Below are positions 18,864 to 27,664 of a DNA stretch of 64,000 nucleotides, piece after piece. Numbering within the stretch: the first letter of the stretch is position 1; every line of letters starts with the position of its first letter. Under the pieces are notes generated by a model that had not been told where the DNA came from, did no database searches, and was given only the letters and a program-made list of their open reading frames with translations. The translations under genes and the position numbers were made by a program. Where the stretch lies: contig CAYTCZ010000003.1 of the NCBI GenBank assembly GCA_964436315.1, positions 1 to 64,000 of the forward strand, in the 5' to 3' direction. The stretch is from CAYTCZ01 sp964436315. GTDB lineage: Bacteria > Actinomycetota > Thermoleophilia > Gaiellales > Gaiellaceae.

Positions 18864-19119
18864 CGGTAGTCGCTCCGGTAGATACGGGCCCGATTGGCCG
18901 CGCGAAAACCGAGCAGGCCAAGGACGCAGGGAGCATCCATATTGGTCCGAGATATGGGCGCGACAGAGATTCTCGGCTCAAGCCAAGAATCTCTATGAAG
19001 AGCACCGGAGCTCGCTTCTGCTCGCACCGTTTCTTTTTGATCAACCTTTTGTCCGCGGCAAAAGGTCGTGCGACGGTTTGCGGCCGGCCACGTGGTGTGC
19101 GTATCGGCCGGGGCGGCCA
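18864..19119. other. Intergenic region with two strong inverted repeats
   Basis: Between the two CMD-family genes I see no gene. It contains a long hairpin at 18965-18994 (9-bp arms AGAGATTCT/AGAATCTCT around a GGC-TCAA-GCC inner stem) and a second one at 19045-19065 (CCTTTTG/CAAAAGG). Neither is followed by a T-run on either strand, so they are not classic terminators. They could be RNA processing or regulatory structures for the downstream predicted selenoprotein gene. Confidence 0.45.
18965..18994. repeat. 30-bp hairpin element
   Basis: AGAGATTCT and AGAATCTCT are perfect complements enclosing a C/A mismatch and a GGC-TCAA-GCC stem-loop. It is unusually A+T-rich for this GC-rich window and has no T-tract. 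Confidence 0.55.
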
Positions 19120-19461
19120 CTAATGAGCGCTTTCCACTGCGCTCATGCCGCACTCCAGGCGCGCAAGGCCGGAGCCCACCGCAACAGCGACCGTCAGTTC
19201 GAAGATCTCGTCCTCCGAGAACCCCGCGGCCTTAAGGCTCTCAATGTCCTCGTCGACGACCTTGTACGCCCATTGAGCGACCTTGTCGAGGTAGGGGGCG
19301 AGGTCCTCCGGGACCTCGGTCGTCGGCTCCAGACCCTTCCCGAGCTCACCGGCGCGCGCCGCAGCTGATGCTCGAAGCGCCGGATCGGTCTCGCCGGGCC
19401 CTTCAACGACCGAGGCATTAAGGGCCTGGACTTCTTCCGAGAACCGTGAGTCGGGAATCAC
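19120..19461 (-). CDS. Carboxymuconolactone decarboxylase-family protein (AhpD-like, no CxxC)
   Basis: 113 residues, all alpha-helical in appearance, with DLAPYLDKVAQWAYKVVDED and ELTVAVAVGSGLARLECGMS resembling CMD/AhpD-fold proteins. The CxxC catalytic pair is absent, so it may be a structural or partner subunit for the predicted Sec-containing AhpD-like protein just downstream. It follows cofE by 65 bp on the same strand. Confidence 0.6.
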   Translation of the reverse strand: MIPDSRFSEEVQALNASVVEGPGETDPALRASAAARAGELGKGLEPTTEVPEDLAPYLDKVAQWAYKVVDEDIESLKAAGFSEDEIFELTVAVAVGSGLARLECGMSAVESAH

Positions 19462-19526
19462 AGCTGAGCGAGGCTACTGTCCCGCCGGCGGAGCTGTCAA
19501 CCCTCCCCCAGCCGCGCGACTCGATC

Positions 19527-20222
19527 TCAGGGAAAGAGATCCCGCTCTGGCGGCATCACCAAATCTCGCGCTACTCCGTCACCGGCCGGAAGCTCCGCTC
19601 CGCGCACGATTGCCGCCGGAATTCCGGTTGCCTGACCGACAACGAGCTCGGCGGCACCAGCCAGCTCGTCGGCGACCGCCACGACCGTCGCCTCGAGCTC
19701 GTAGCCGCGTGTGTCCTTGGTGCCGCGAAGATCGCGCAGCGGCTGCATACCGGCGACACCGATCGCGACGTCGGTCGTCCCCTGGCGCCACGGCCTTCCG
19801 AAGGAGTCCGCGATGATGACGGCCGGCGCGACGCCGAGACGTTCCATCAGCCGACGTCGCAGCTGGGCGGCCGACGCGTCGGGATCACGCGGAAGCAGAA
19901 CGACCATGCCCGCTCCAGGCGCGTTGGATCGATCGACCCCGGCGTTGGCGCAGACGAATCCGTGTTCCGTCTCGGCGATGACGAAGTCGTCGCGCCGCCG
20001 CCGGATTCTGCGCGCCTCACGAGCGACCACTTCTCGGTGATCGGCGGTCCCCTCCACGCGACCCTCGGCTTTCGAGACGATCTTGTGTGCGAGCACGAGG
20101 ACATCTCCTTCCTCGAGTCCACCAGCCCTGTCAATCGCATCAGCGAGGAGAGCCGCGAGATCATCGCCCGGCGCGATCTCCGGCAATCCCTCCAACGGAA
20201 GGATGCGGATCTCCCGGGCCAT
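19527..20222 (-). CDS. cofE: Coenzyme F420-0:L-glutamate ligase
   Basis: 231 residues, the size of the stand-alone ligase domain (FbiB N-terminal half) without the nitroreductase-like C-terminal domain found in mycobacterial FbiB. Motifs are LVLAHKIVSKAEGRVEG, NAGVDRSNAPGAGMVVLLPR and ADSFGRPWRQGTTDVAIGVA. It adds glutamates to F420-0 using GTP. It lies 9 bp downstream of fgd in the cofC-fgd-cofE operon. Confidence 0.93.
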   Translation of the reverse strand: MAREIRILPLEGLPEIAPGDDLAALLADAIDRAGGLEEGDVLVLAHKIVSKAEGRVEGTADHREVVAREARRIRRRRDDFVIAETEHGFVCANAGVDRSNAPGAGMVVLLPRDPDASAAQLRRRLMERLGVAPAVIIADSFGRPWRQGTTDVAIGVAGMQPLRDLRGTKDTRGYELEATVVAVADELAGAAELVVGQATGIPAAIVRGAELPAGDGVARDLVMPPERDLFP

Positions 20223-20231
20223 GGGCGTGCG

Positions 20232-21257
20232 TCAGGCCGTCGCCGACGGCACCGCTGCGGGCCAGCGATCACGGAGCCGCGGGAGGACGTCAGCGCCGAA
20301 CTGGTCCAGGAAACGACCTTGCTCTGCGCATGGGGCGTGGAAGACGAGATGCGTGAACCCGTACTCGACATATGGCTCAATCCGCTGCACGACCTCGTCG
20401 GGATCGCTCGAAACGATCCAGCGCGTGTGTGCGCGGTCGACATTTGCGTCGGCGAGACGCTCCATCTCGACCGGATCTTCGATCCCACTCTTCTCCTCGG
20501 GTTTGAGCGCCAGCGCCGCCCACCAGTGCGTCGCTTTCTCGGCGAAGTCGACGTCGTGGTCGTACGAAACCTTGATCTCGATCATTCGCGGCAACGTGTC
20601 GGGATCCCGGCCTGCATCACTGGCGCCATCTTCGAAGGAGCCGATTACCTCCTCGTAGAGCTCGCGCTGCTTGCCGCTCGTCATGATCAAGCCGTCGCCG
20701 ACCTCCCCCGCCATCCGCGCTGTCCGCTTGCCGGCCGCTGCGACGTAGATCGGGATAGGGTGATCAGGCCGCTCGTAAACCGTCGCACGATCCGTTGTGT
20801 AGTAGTTGCCGGTGAAGCTCACGCGCTCTTCTTCCCACAGCAACCGTTTCAGCTCGATCGCCTCAACCAGCCGCTCGAATCGCTCTCGGAAGGCTGGCCA
20901 TGAGAGGCCCGTGGCCGGCGTTTCGTTCATCGCTTCGCCGGTTCCCACGCCAAGGAAGACTCGGCCCGGGGCAAGTCCCGCAAGCGTTCCGAATGCCTGG
21001 GCCACAATCGCCGGGTGATATCGAAGCGTCGGAGTCAGAACGCTCGTCCCGATCTGAACCCGCTCGGTCCTGGCCGCGAGGGCGCCGAGCCAGACGAGCG
21101 AGTTTGGCGCTCGTCCCGTCTTGTGGCGCCAGGGCTGAAAGTGATCCGAAACGGCGACGCTGTCCAAGCCGATCTCCTCGGCCCGGATGCCGAAAGACAG
21201 GAGCTCGTCTGCGGGAAACTGCTCCGCCGAGGCCTTATAGCCAAGAAGAACCTTCAC
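20232..21257 (-). CDS. fgd: F420-dependent glucose-6-phosphate dehydrogenase-like LLM protein
   Basis: 341 residues with strong resemblance to mycobacterial FGD. It has LLGYKASAEQF at the start, the SDHFQPWRH motif (H39 and W43, equivalent to FGD active-site H40 and W44), GTSVLTPTLRYHPAIVAQAF, the catalytic glutamate E108 in FLGVGTGEAMNE, TSGKQRELY, and RWIVSSDPDEVV near the C-terminus. It would reduce F420 with glucose-6-phosphate (or a related sugar phosphate), supplying F420H2 to the LLM and PPOX enzymes. The GTG start overlaps the cofC stop (GTGA). Confidence 0.9.
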   Translation of the reverse strand: MKVLLGYKASAEQFPADELLSFGIRAEEIGLDSVAVSDHFQPWRHKTGRAPNSLVWLGALAARTERVQIGTSVLTPTLRYHPAIVAQAFGTLAGLAPGRVFLGVGTGEAMNETPATGLSWPAFRERFERLVEAIELKRLLWEEERVSFTGNYYTTDRATVYERPDHPIPIYVAAAGKRTARMAGEVGDGLIMTSGKQRELYEEVIGSFEDGASDAGRDPDTLPRMIEIKVSYDHDVDFAEKATHWWAALALKPEEKSGIEDPVEMERLADANVDRAHTRWIVSSDPDEVVQRIEPYVEYGFTHLVFHAPCAEQGRFLDQFGADVLPRLRDRWPAAVPSATA

Positions 21258-21901
21258 GTTGTTACCTCCATTGAGAACAGCGGAGAGACTAACGCGCGCG
21301 TCCTCGTCTCACGAGGGACAGACAGGAATCGCCGCACATCCTCGGGTGTGTCCAGGTCGTGAGCTAGACCTGGGGTATCGACGATCTGCGCCTGCACGCC
21401 CGCGTCGTGCGCCGTCGTGGCGTGCAGTGACGCACTGTACTTCGCTCCGAAACAGGTTTCGATGATTCCCGGGGGTCGAAGGGCGACGGCATTCGTTCCG
21501 CCGTCCGACGCTCGTGCGATCGCAATGCCGACCTCGGGCGTGGCCCGAACCAACTCGTCGATCTCGTCTGCCTGGACGAGCGGGATATCCGCCGAAATCA
21601 CGGCCACGAGTGGCTCTTCAACGACTTCGCTCATCGCCGCTGACAGCGCGACGTTCCACGGAAGATCCCGATCGTCCCAGAACTGAATCCCGTGGTCGTG
21701 GGCAAGTCGCGGGGCGCTGGGTTCGCTGGAGACGAGCGTCGCAACGGATACGCACTTCGCAGCGGCCACCGCATCAACGACGTCGGCGAGCATGGCCTGC
21801 ATGAGCTGAGCGCGTTCGTCTTTCTCGAGTCGGCCGCGAAGACGGCTCTTTGCCCCATCCAGGCGTTTCAGCGGCACGAGCGCGTGTACGGGAGCACCCA
21901 C
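21254..21901 (-). CDS. cofC: 2-phospho-L-lactate (or phosphoenolpyruvate) guanylyltransferase
   Basis: About 215 residues. VHALVPLKRLDGAKSRLRGR at the N-terminus is the CofC/FbiD nucleotide-binding signature, followed by LVAVISADIPLVQADEIDEL and ARASDGGTNAVALRPPGII (metal and substrate site) and a GLAHDLDTPEDVRRFL ending. It activates phospholactate or PEP with GTP to start F420 side-chain assembly. A GTG at 21901 is chosen because the next gene, cofD, starts divergently only 25 bp away; the longer open frame would run into cofD. Confidence 0.92.
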   Translation of the reverse strand: MGAPVHALVPLKRLDGAKSRLRGRLEKDERAQLMQAMLADVVDAVAAAKCVSVATLVSSEPSAPRLAHDHGIQFWDDRDLPWNVALSAAMSEVVEEPLVAVISADIPLVQADEIDELVRATPEVGIAIARASDGGTNAVALRPPGIIETCFGAKYSASLHATTAHDAGVQAQIVDTPGLAHDLDTPEDVRRFLSVPRETRTRALVSPLFSMEVTT

Positions 21902-21926
21902 GCTCCCAACGCTACAGAATCCCCCT
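21902..21926. promoter_or_regulatory. 25-bp divergent cofC/cofD intergenic region with -10-like element
   Basis: TACAGAAT (21913-21920) lies 6 bp before the cofD ATG, and there is no Shine-Dalgarno sequence. cofD is therefore probably read from a leaderless transcript starting at or near its ATG. The two promoters must overlap the opposite coding regions. Confidence 0.35.
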
Positions 21927-22865
21927 ATGACTGTCGCAGTGCTCGCAGGCGGAGTCGGCGCGGCGCGATTCCTCGAGGGGCTGGTGCAGGTCGTCCCGGG
22001 AAAAGACATCACGGTGGTGGGAAACGTCGCCGATGATCTCGAGCTGCTCGGCCTCCACATCTCACCGGACCTCGACACGGTCGTGTACACGCTCGCGGGC
22101 GTCGTCGACCACGACCGCGGTTGGGGAGTCGGGAACGACACCGCGAACGCCCGCCGAGTCATCGACGATCTCCGCGGGCCGGCTTGGTTCTACTTGAGTG
22201 ATCGCGATATCGGCCTTCACCTCGTGCGGACAGACCGCCTCCGCCACGGAGAGTCGCTGTCCTCGATCACACAAGACGTCGCACGGCGGTTCGGACTGGA
22301 GATTCAGCTCCTCCCGGCCACGAACGAGTATCTGAGAACCATCGTCACGACGGACGAGGGAGATCTCGACTTCCAACGCTGGTTCGTTGCGCAACGGCAC
22401 GAGCCTCCAGTGCGCGCTATTCGCTACCAGGGTGCGGCGGACGCGCTACCGGCTCCGGGAGTGCTTGAAGCCCTCCGTGATTCCGAGGTCGTTGTGATCG
22501 CTCCGAGCAATCCGTACCTCTCCATCGATCCCATCTTCAGCATCCACGGGATTCGCGACGCGCTGCAAAATCGGGCACGACCGGTCGTTGGCGTTACCCC
22601 CATCGTCGGAGGGAGAGCGCTCAAGGGCCCTGCGGACTCGATGCTTGTCTCGCTTGCCGGTGAGGCAAGCGCGGTCACCGTGGCGCGACACTACGAGGAC
22701 GTGCTGACGCACTTCCTCCTTGACCGTCTGGACGAGGATCTGGTCGAAACGGTCCAGCAACTCGGTATCGCCGCGAGCGCAGTCGACACGCTGATGGTCG
22801 ACGTCGAAGCCCGAGCGAGACTCGCTCGCGAGACGCTCCGGTTTGCCGGCTCAGACCTGGCTTGA
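21927..22865 (+). CDS. cofD: 2-phospho-L-lactate transferase (F420-0 synthase)
   Basis: 312 residues. VAVLAGGVGAARFLEGLVQV at the start binds the GDP-activated donor; VVGNVADDLELLGLHISPDL and GWGVGNDTANARRVIDDL are the family's core motifs, and VIAPSNPYLSIDPIFSIHGI marks the C-terminal domain. It joins the phospholactyl or PEP-derived moiety to the deazaflavin Fo. It is the first gene of a plus-strand F420 operon with a PPOX-type gene and fbiC. Confidence 0.93.
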   Translation: MTVAVLAGGVGAARFLEGLVQVVPGKDITVVGNVADDLELLGLHISPDLDTVVYTLAGVVDHDRGWGVGNDTANARRVIDDLRGPAWFYLSDRDIGLHLVRTDRLRHGESLSSITQDVARRFGLEIQLLPATNEYLRTIVTTDEGDLDFQRWFVAQRHEPPVRAIRYQGAADALPAPGVLEALRDSEVVVIAPSNPYLSIDPIFSIHGIRDALQNRARPVVGVTPIVGGRALKGPADSMLVSLAGEASAVTVARHYEDVLTHFLLDRLDEDLVETVQQLGIAASAVDTLMVDVEARARLARETLRFAGSDLA

Positions 22866-22898
22866 CGCGGCGAGGCCCGGAAGACGTATGCTCACGCC

Positions 22899-23375
22899 GT
22901 GACGCGTGAGCTGCTGAACCTCACGACGGCGACCAAGGACAACGCGCTCACCGATGCCGAGCGCAATGAGTTCCTCGAGCGAAAGCTTGTCGGGCGCCTC
23001 GGTACGAACCGCGGTGACGGTTGGTGGCACGTGACCCCGATCTGGTACATGTGGGAAGACGGACGGTTCTTGCTGAGCCTCGGCAACAGTCGGCGGCACC
23101 TCAGCAACATGCGTGAGGACGACCATGTAACCCTCTGCATTGACGTCGACCGGCGTCCCGAGGGTGTCTTCGAGGGTCCGGTGTCAGTTGTCTGCTTCGG
23201 CCACGCCGAGCTGATCGAAGAGCCAGAGCGGGTGCGCGAGATCACTGAGAAACTCGAGCTTCGTTACCTGGGATCGATTCCTCCCGAGTTCGAAGAGGCA
23301 ATGTGGTTCGAGGGGCGCACGGCAGTCGTTATTACTCCCGTTCGGTGGCTTGCCTGGGATCAAGGAAAGGCGTGA
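22899..23375 (+). CDS. PPOX-class (pyridoxamine 5'-phosphate oxidase-fold) F420-dependent protein
   Basis: 158 residues with a split-barrel fold. RKLVGRLGTNRGDGWWHVTP and IWYMWEDGRFLLSLGNSRRH are typical of the family TIGR calls PPOX class probable F420-dependent enzyme. It begins with GTG, 33 bp after cofD, and its stop overlaps the fbiC start. The location inside the F420 biosynthesis operon supports F420 rather than FMN as cofactor. Confidence 0.82.
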   Translation: MTRELLNLTTATKDNALTDAERNEFLERKLVGRLGTNRGDGWWHVTPIWYMWEDGRFLLSLGNSRRHLSNMREDDHVTLCIDVDRRPEGVFEGPVSVVCFGHAELIEEPERVREITEKLELRYLGSIPPEFEEAMWFEGRTAVVITPVRWLAWDQGKA

Positions 23376-25822
23376 GGGACTCAGAACTGCTCGCCCTCTG
23401 CGAGCTGAGGGCTGAAGAGATCCTCGAGTCGGCGCAGGCGCTCCGGGCGCAGCGTCCGGTCCCAATCACCTACTCGCCCAAGGTGTTCATTCCGCTGACC
23501 ATGCTCTGCCGCGATGTGTGCCACTACTGCACCTTCGCCAAGCCTCCGCGGAAGGGCGAGAGAGCCTACATGCGCGCCGACGAGGTGCTCGCGGTCGCCA
23601 GCGCCGGCGCGGAAGCCGGCTGCCACGAGGCGCTCTTCACCCTGGGCGACAAGCCGGAGCGTCGCTACAAGGCGGCGCGCGACGAGTTGAGCGAGCTGGG
23701 ACACGAGACGACCGTCGACTATCTGGTTGAGATGTGTCGTCTCGTCCTCGAGGAGACAGGTCTCCTCCCACACGCAAACCCGGGTGTCCTCGATCGGGAT
23801 GAGCTCGGTCGGCTTCGAGAAGTGACCGCATCTCAAGGGATCATGCTCGAGACGGCGAGCGATCGACTATCCGAAAAGGGGCTGCCACACTACGGCTCTC
23901 CTGACAAAGTCCCGGCGCGCCGCATCGACACGATCGAGCTCGCCGGAGAGCTTCGGATCCCGTTCACAACAGGAATCCTGATCGGTATCGGCGAGACGAG
24001 GCAGGAGCGAATCGAGGCGCTGCTCGTCATTCGGGATCTGCATCAGCGCCACGGCCACATCCAAGAGGTCATCGTGCAGAACTTCCGCGCGAAGCCGGAG
24101 ACGAAGATGGCGGATCATCCCGAGCCGCCGCTCGACGAACTCCTCTGGACCGCGGCGGCAGCTCGCTGCGTGCTCGGTGCGGAGATGAACATCCAGTGCC
24201 CGCCCAATCTCTCCTATGACGAGTTTCCGCGATTGCTCGACGCCGGCATCAACGACTGGGGCGGCGTTTCCCCTGTGACGATCGATCACGTCAACCCGGA
24301 GGCTCCGTGGCCGGAGATCGAGCGTCTGTCAAATGCAACGCTCGATCGCTGGCTCGATCCGGCTCCGCGACTTCCGATCTACCCCGAGTACGTCAACGAC
24401 GTGAGCTCTTGGTGCGCGCCTTCGGTGGCGGCCGCTGTTCTTCGCCGTGCAGACGCCACGGGCCTGGCGCGCGAGGGGAACTGGGCCGCCGGGGCAAACG
24501 AATCCCGCAATGGTTGCGGGACGCTCGGCCCTCGTCACCTCCAACTCGCGTCGCGAAACGGGAACGCCGCTCGGTCGCTCCACGGAGAAAGCAAGCTAGA
24601 TCCGAGTATTTCCGAGGCGCTCACGAAGGTTGATGAAGAGGAAGAACTCGAGGAGAGCGACATCACCGCACTCTTTCTGGCCCGCGGTCCCGGGTTGGAG
24701 GCCGTCTTCGACGCGGCGGACCGGCTCCGCAAGGACGTCTGTGGAGACACCGTGTCGTATGTGGTGACACGAAACATCAACTACACGAACGTCTGCTACT
24801 TCCGCTGCGGGTTCTGTGCCTTTTCGAAGGGAAAGCTCGCGGAGAATCTCCGCGGTCCCGCCTACCTCGTACCAACCGAGGAGATCCTCAGGCGCTGCCA
24901 TGAGGCCTGGGATCGAGGCGCCGTGGAGGTCTGTCTTCAGGGCGGTATCCATCCCGGATTCACGGGCGAGTACTACACGGAACTCTGCGACGCGATCAAG
25001 CGGGAGCTGCCGGAGCTACACATCCATGCTTTCTCGGCGCTCGAAGTCTGGCAAGGAGCCGCGACCCTCGGAATTCCCCTCGACGACTACTTGAGGCGGC
25101 TTCATTCTGTCGGCCTTGCTTCCCTCCCCGGGACTGCCGCCGAGGTCCTCGACGACGACGTACGCCAGATCATTTGCCCGGACAAAGTGACGACGGCGCA
25201 GTGGCTTGAAGTTCATGACACCGCGCACAGGGTGGGCCTTCGCTCGACGACGACGATCATGTACGGCTCGGTCGAAGGCCCAAGGAGTTGGGCTCGACAC
25301 CTGATTGCGATTCGTGACCAGCAGAAGCGAAGCGGCGGGTTCAGCGAGTTCGTTCCGCTGCCGTTCGTCCACATGGAGGCACCGATCTTCCTTCAGGGTC
25401 GAGCGAGACCCGGCCCGACCCTCCGCGAAGCTGTCCTCATGCACGCGGTCGGGAGGCTCGCGCTACACCCCCACATCACGAACATCCAGACGTCCTGGGT
25501 CAAGATGGGGGTCGAAGGGGCTCTCCTCGCCCTCAACGCAGGGGCAAACGATCTCGGCGGCACGCTCATGAACGAGTCCATTTCTCGGGCGGCCGGCGCG
25601 AGCCACGGACAGGAGATGGCGCCGGAACAGATGGAGATGACGATCCGACGCGCGGGGAGGATTTCACGCCAGAGAACGACCTTGTACGGCTCCCCAGACG
25701 TCGAGCGGACCCGGCGATCGTTCGGCGCCGCGCCGCTCGAGGTCCCCCAGAACCCCAAGGTCGATGATTCGCGGCTCAAGAAGCCGAGGGAGCTTGTGCG
25801 GCCCGGGCTGACGGTGGGCTGA
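23372..25822 (+). CDS. fbiC: 7,8-didemethyl-8-hydroxy-5-deazariboflavin (Fo) synthase, CofG-CofH fusion
   Basis: 816 residues holding two radical-SAM domains in one chain, as in actinobacterial FbiC. The first (CofG) has MLCRDVCHYCTFAKPPRKGE, the second (CofH) VCYFRCGFCAFSKGK; each contains a CxxxCxxC 4Fe-4S site. It makes Fo from tyrosine and the flavin precursor. GTG 23372 overlaps the upstream stop as GTGA with AAGGAAAGG before it; the longer in-frame extension overlaps the PPOX gene and is unlikely. The linker between the halves (about residues 390-420) looks low in conservation. Confidence 0.95.
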   Translation: MRDSELLALCELRAEEILESAQALRAQRPVPITYSPKVFIPLTMLCRDVCHYCTFAKPPRKGERAYMRADEVLAVASAGAEAGCHEALFTLGDKPERRYKAARDELSELGHETTVDYLVEMCRLVLEETGLLPHANPGVLDRDELGRLREVTASQGIMLETASDRLSEKGLPHYGSPDKVPARRIDTIELAGELRIPFTTGILIGIGETRQERIEALLVIRDLHQRHGHIQEVIVQNFRAKPETKMADHPEPPLDELLWTAAAARCVLGAEMNIQCPPNLSYDEFPRLLDAGINDWGGVSPVTIDHVNPEAPWPEIERLSNATLDRWLDPAPRLPIYPEYVNDVSSWCAPSVAAAVLRRADATGLAREGNWAAGANESRNGCGTLGPRHLQLASRNGNAARSLHGESKLDPSISEALTKVDEEEELEESDITALFLARGPGLEAVFDAADRLRKDVCGDTVSYVVTRNINYTNVCYFRCGFCAFSKGKLAENLRGPAYLVPTEEILRRCHEAWDRGAVEVCLQGGIHPGFTGEYYTELCDAIKRELPELHIHAFSALEVWQGAATLGIPLDDYLRRLHSVGLASLPGTAAEVLDDDVRQIICPDKVTTAQWLEVHDTAHRVGLRSTTTIMYGSVEGPRSWARHLIAIRDQQKRSGGFSEFVPLPFVHMEAPIFLQGRARPGPTLREAVLMHAVGRLALHPHITNIQTSWVKMGVEGALLALNAGANDLGGTLMNESISRAAGASHGQEMAPEQMEMTIRRAGRISRQRTTLYGSPDVERTRRSFGAAPLEVPQNPKVDDSRLKKPRELVRPGLTVG

Positions 25823-25840
25823 CCGGTCGGCAGCGGAGAC

Positions 25841-27133
25841 ATGAGCCAGGTGGTAGTCGTCATCGGCGGCGGTGCGATCGGTGCGTGCACCGCCCTCGAG
25901 ATCGCTCAGCGAGATATTCGGGTCACGCTCCTCGAGCGCGGCCCAGAGCTGGCCTGGGGATGCTCGGCAGGAAACGCCGGCCTCATCTGCCCGAGCCACG
26001 CGTGGCCGCTCCCGAACCCGACCGCGCTCAGGCTCGGGCTCAAGTGGATGTGGAAACGCGACAGCCCCCTCTATCTTCGGCCACGTCCAGCGGTGCTTCC
26101 GTGGCTCACACGCTTTATGTCGGCCTGCACCCCGGGACAGGCGACAGCCGGAATGCGACTGCTGCGCGATCTCTGCACGAAGAGCCTTCACCTCCATCTC
26201 GAGCTCGCTGAGAAGGGAGTGAATACTGGCTTGGAGCAAAGCGGCACGCTAAACGCCTACACATCGGACTCGGCTCTGACCGAGGCCATTCACGAGGCCG
26301 CCGAGAACGGCGAAGCGGGCATCAACTTCCGCCTGCTGACGGGAGACGAGGCCAGAGAGTTCGAGCCGTCACTCACCAGCAACGTCACAGGTGGAGTCCT
26401 CTACGAGGACGAGGCGCATTGTGACCCGCACCTGTTCGTTCAAGAGGTCGGGAAAGCCGCAAGAGCAGCAGGTGCAGACATTCAAACCGGCGTCGAGGTC
26501 TTCGGCCTTTCCCGCCGAAACGGGGGAATCGACATCTCGACATCGACCGGAAGCATCCGAGCCGCGACCGTCGTGCTCGCCGCCGGCGCCTGGACGCCGG
26601 GTCTTGGACGCCAACTCGGCCAATTCGTCCCCGTCGAGGGCGGCAAGGGCTATCACATCGACCTCACGGCAGCTCCAAGTGACCCCAAGGTTCCCGTGCT
26701 TCTCAACGAGACTCGCGTGATCGCCACTCCACTGCCCGGACGCCTCCGTCTCGCGGGCACGCTCGAACTCGCCGGGCTCGATCTGAGCGTCGATCGCGTT
26801 CGCGTCGAGGCGATTCAGCGGTCTGTGAGCCAAGCCGTCTCCGGACTCGAGAACCGAGAGGTGGTCGAGGTCTGGAGAGGGCTTCGGCCCTGCACTCCCG
26901 ACGGGCTACCGATCATCGGCCGACCCGATGACGCCGACGACGTCCTGCTCGCGACGGGTCATGCAATGCTCGGTCTTGCGTTGGCCCCGATCACGGGTCG
27001 GCTCCTCGGCGAGCTCGTCGCTGGGGAAACACCGAGCCACGACCTCGAGGCGCTCCGGCCAGACCGCTTCAGGCCGATGATTCCGAGCGCACGCTTCAGT
27101 AGCCGCGGCCGCCGGTTACTCCCGCTCGCCTAG
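25841..27133 (+). CDS. FAD-dependent D-amino acid dehydrogenase-like oxidoreductase (DadA family)
   Basis: 430 residues. VVVVIGGGAIGACTALEIAQ is the FAD-binding Rossmann motif, followed by LERGPELAWGCSAGNAGLIC, as in DadA-like enzymes. VEGGKGYHIDLTAA and VWRGLRPCTPDGLPIIGRP form the C-terminal DAO region. It should deaminate D-amino acids or N-substituted glycines. It sits 18 bp after fbiC and before a dimethylglycine/sarcosine-type enzyme, which favours a role in amine catabolism (inference). Confidence 0.82.
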   Translation: MSQVVVVIGGGAIGACTALEIAQRDIRVTLLERGPELAWGCSAGNAGLICPSHAWPLPNPTALRLGLKWMWKRDSPLYLRPRPAVLPWLTRFMSACTPGQATAGMRLLRDLCTKSLHLHLELAEKGVNTGLEQSGTLNAYTSDSALTEAIHEAAENGEAGINFRLLTGDEAREFEPSLTSNVTGGVLYEDEAHCDPHLFVQEVGKAARAAGADIQTGVEVFGLSRRNGGIDISTSTGSIRAATVVLAAGAWTPGLGRQLGQFVPVEGGKGYHIDLTAAPSDPKVPVLLNETRVIATPLPGRLRLAGTLELAGLDLSVDRVRVEAIQRSVSQAVSGLENREVVEVWRGLRPCTPDGLPIIGRPDDADDVLLATGHAMLGLALAPITGRLLGELVAGETPSHDLEALRPDRFRPMIPSARFSSRGRRLLPLA

Positions 27134-27664
27134 CTCGCCCTTGAAGTTACGTCGGCGATGAAGAGGTGTTTGGGCTCGCGGCTTAGCCGGTGCAACGGAG
27201 CGGCAGGCCGAGGTCGCGCCGGAATAAGCAGACGTCGGGCCACCCACCCTCTGGCTCACGATCACCGCTCGTGTGGGTGGGCTCGGCCGCGAACCTGGGA
27301 TCGGCCGGCGCGGAGGACCAATCGACACACCGTCGCCACAAAGCTTCACCGGGATGTGCGATTCATCTGCTTATCATCGACGGAGGGTGGTGGGTGGAGA
27401 TCATCTCCCCACCCACATGGGTGGGGAGAGAGGAGCGGAGACGGGTTGCAAATATGGGTTGCGGGGACGGGTTGCGGCCGGGGAGCCGTCGAGCGGCCGC
27501 GCGCTCGGCTCGCCTGGTCTTGGCTGAGCGCAGCGACCAGACGGCGACACCCGATGGAGGCCACCGAGTCCCACGAGCTGACCAGAGACCGGGTCGTCGG
27601 TGGACACGGTACGCTCTGGCCGCCGGAAGCACGAGTGCGCTGACCCAACCCGATCGCCAAAGCC
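27134..27664. other. 531-bp intergenic region with G/C-rich hairpins and short tandem repeats
   Basis: No gene is convincing in any frame. It contains three alternately pairing GGGTGG/CCACCC segments around 27391-27429, an earlier CCCACCC...GGGTGGG pair near 27241-27288, and three 13-bp-spaced copies of an ATGGGTTGC/ACGGGTTGC motif (27441, 27454, 27467). A CTGGTC...GACCAG inverted repeat lies near 27510-27540. It is the long leader of the dehydrogenase gene at 27665 and could be regulatory. A glycine riboswitch was considered and rejected. Confidence 0.4.
27404..27429. repeat. 12-bp-arm hairpin TCTCCCCACCCA / TGGGTGGGGAGA
   Basis: The arms are perfect complements separated by only 2 bp (CA). 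The 5' arm can alternatively pair with the upstream GTGGGTGGAGA segment, so two mutually exclusive structures are possible. Confidence 0.5.

Noticed and set aside
27134..27664. Glycine or THF riboswitch ahead of the GcvT-tailed dehydrogenase
   Set aside because: Conserved aptamer segments could not be found; only G/C-rich hairpins and repeats are present.
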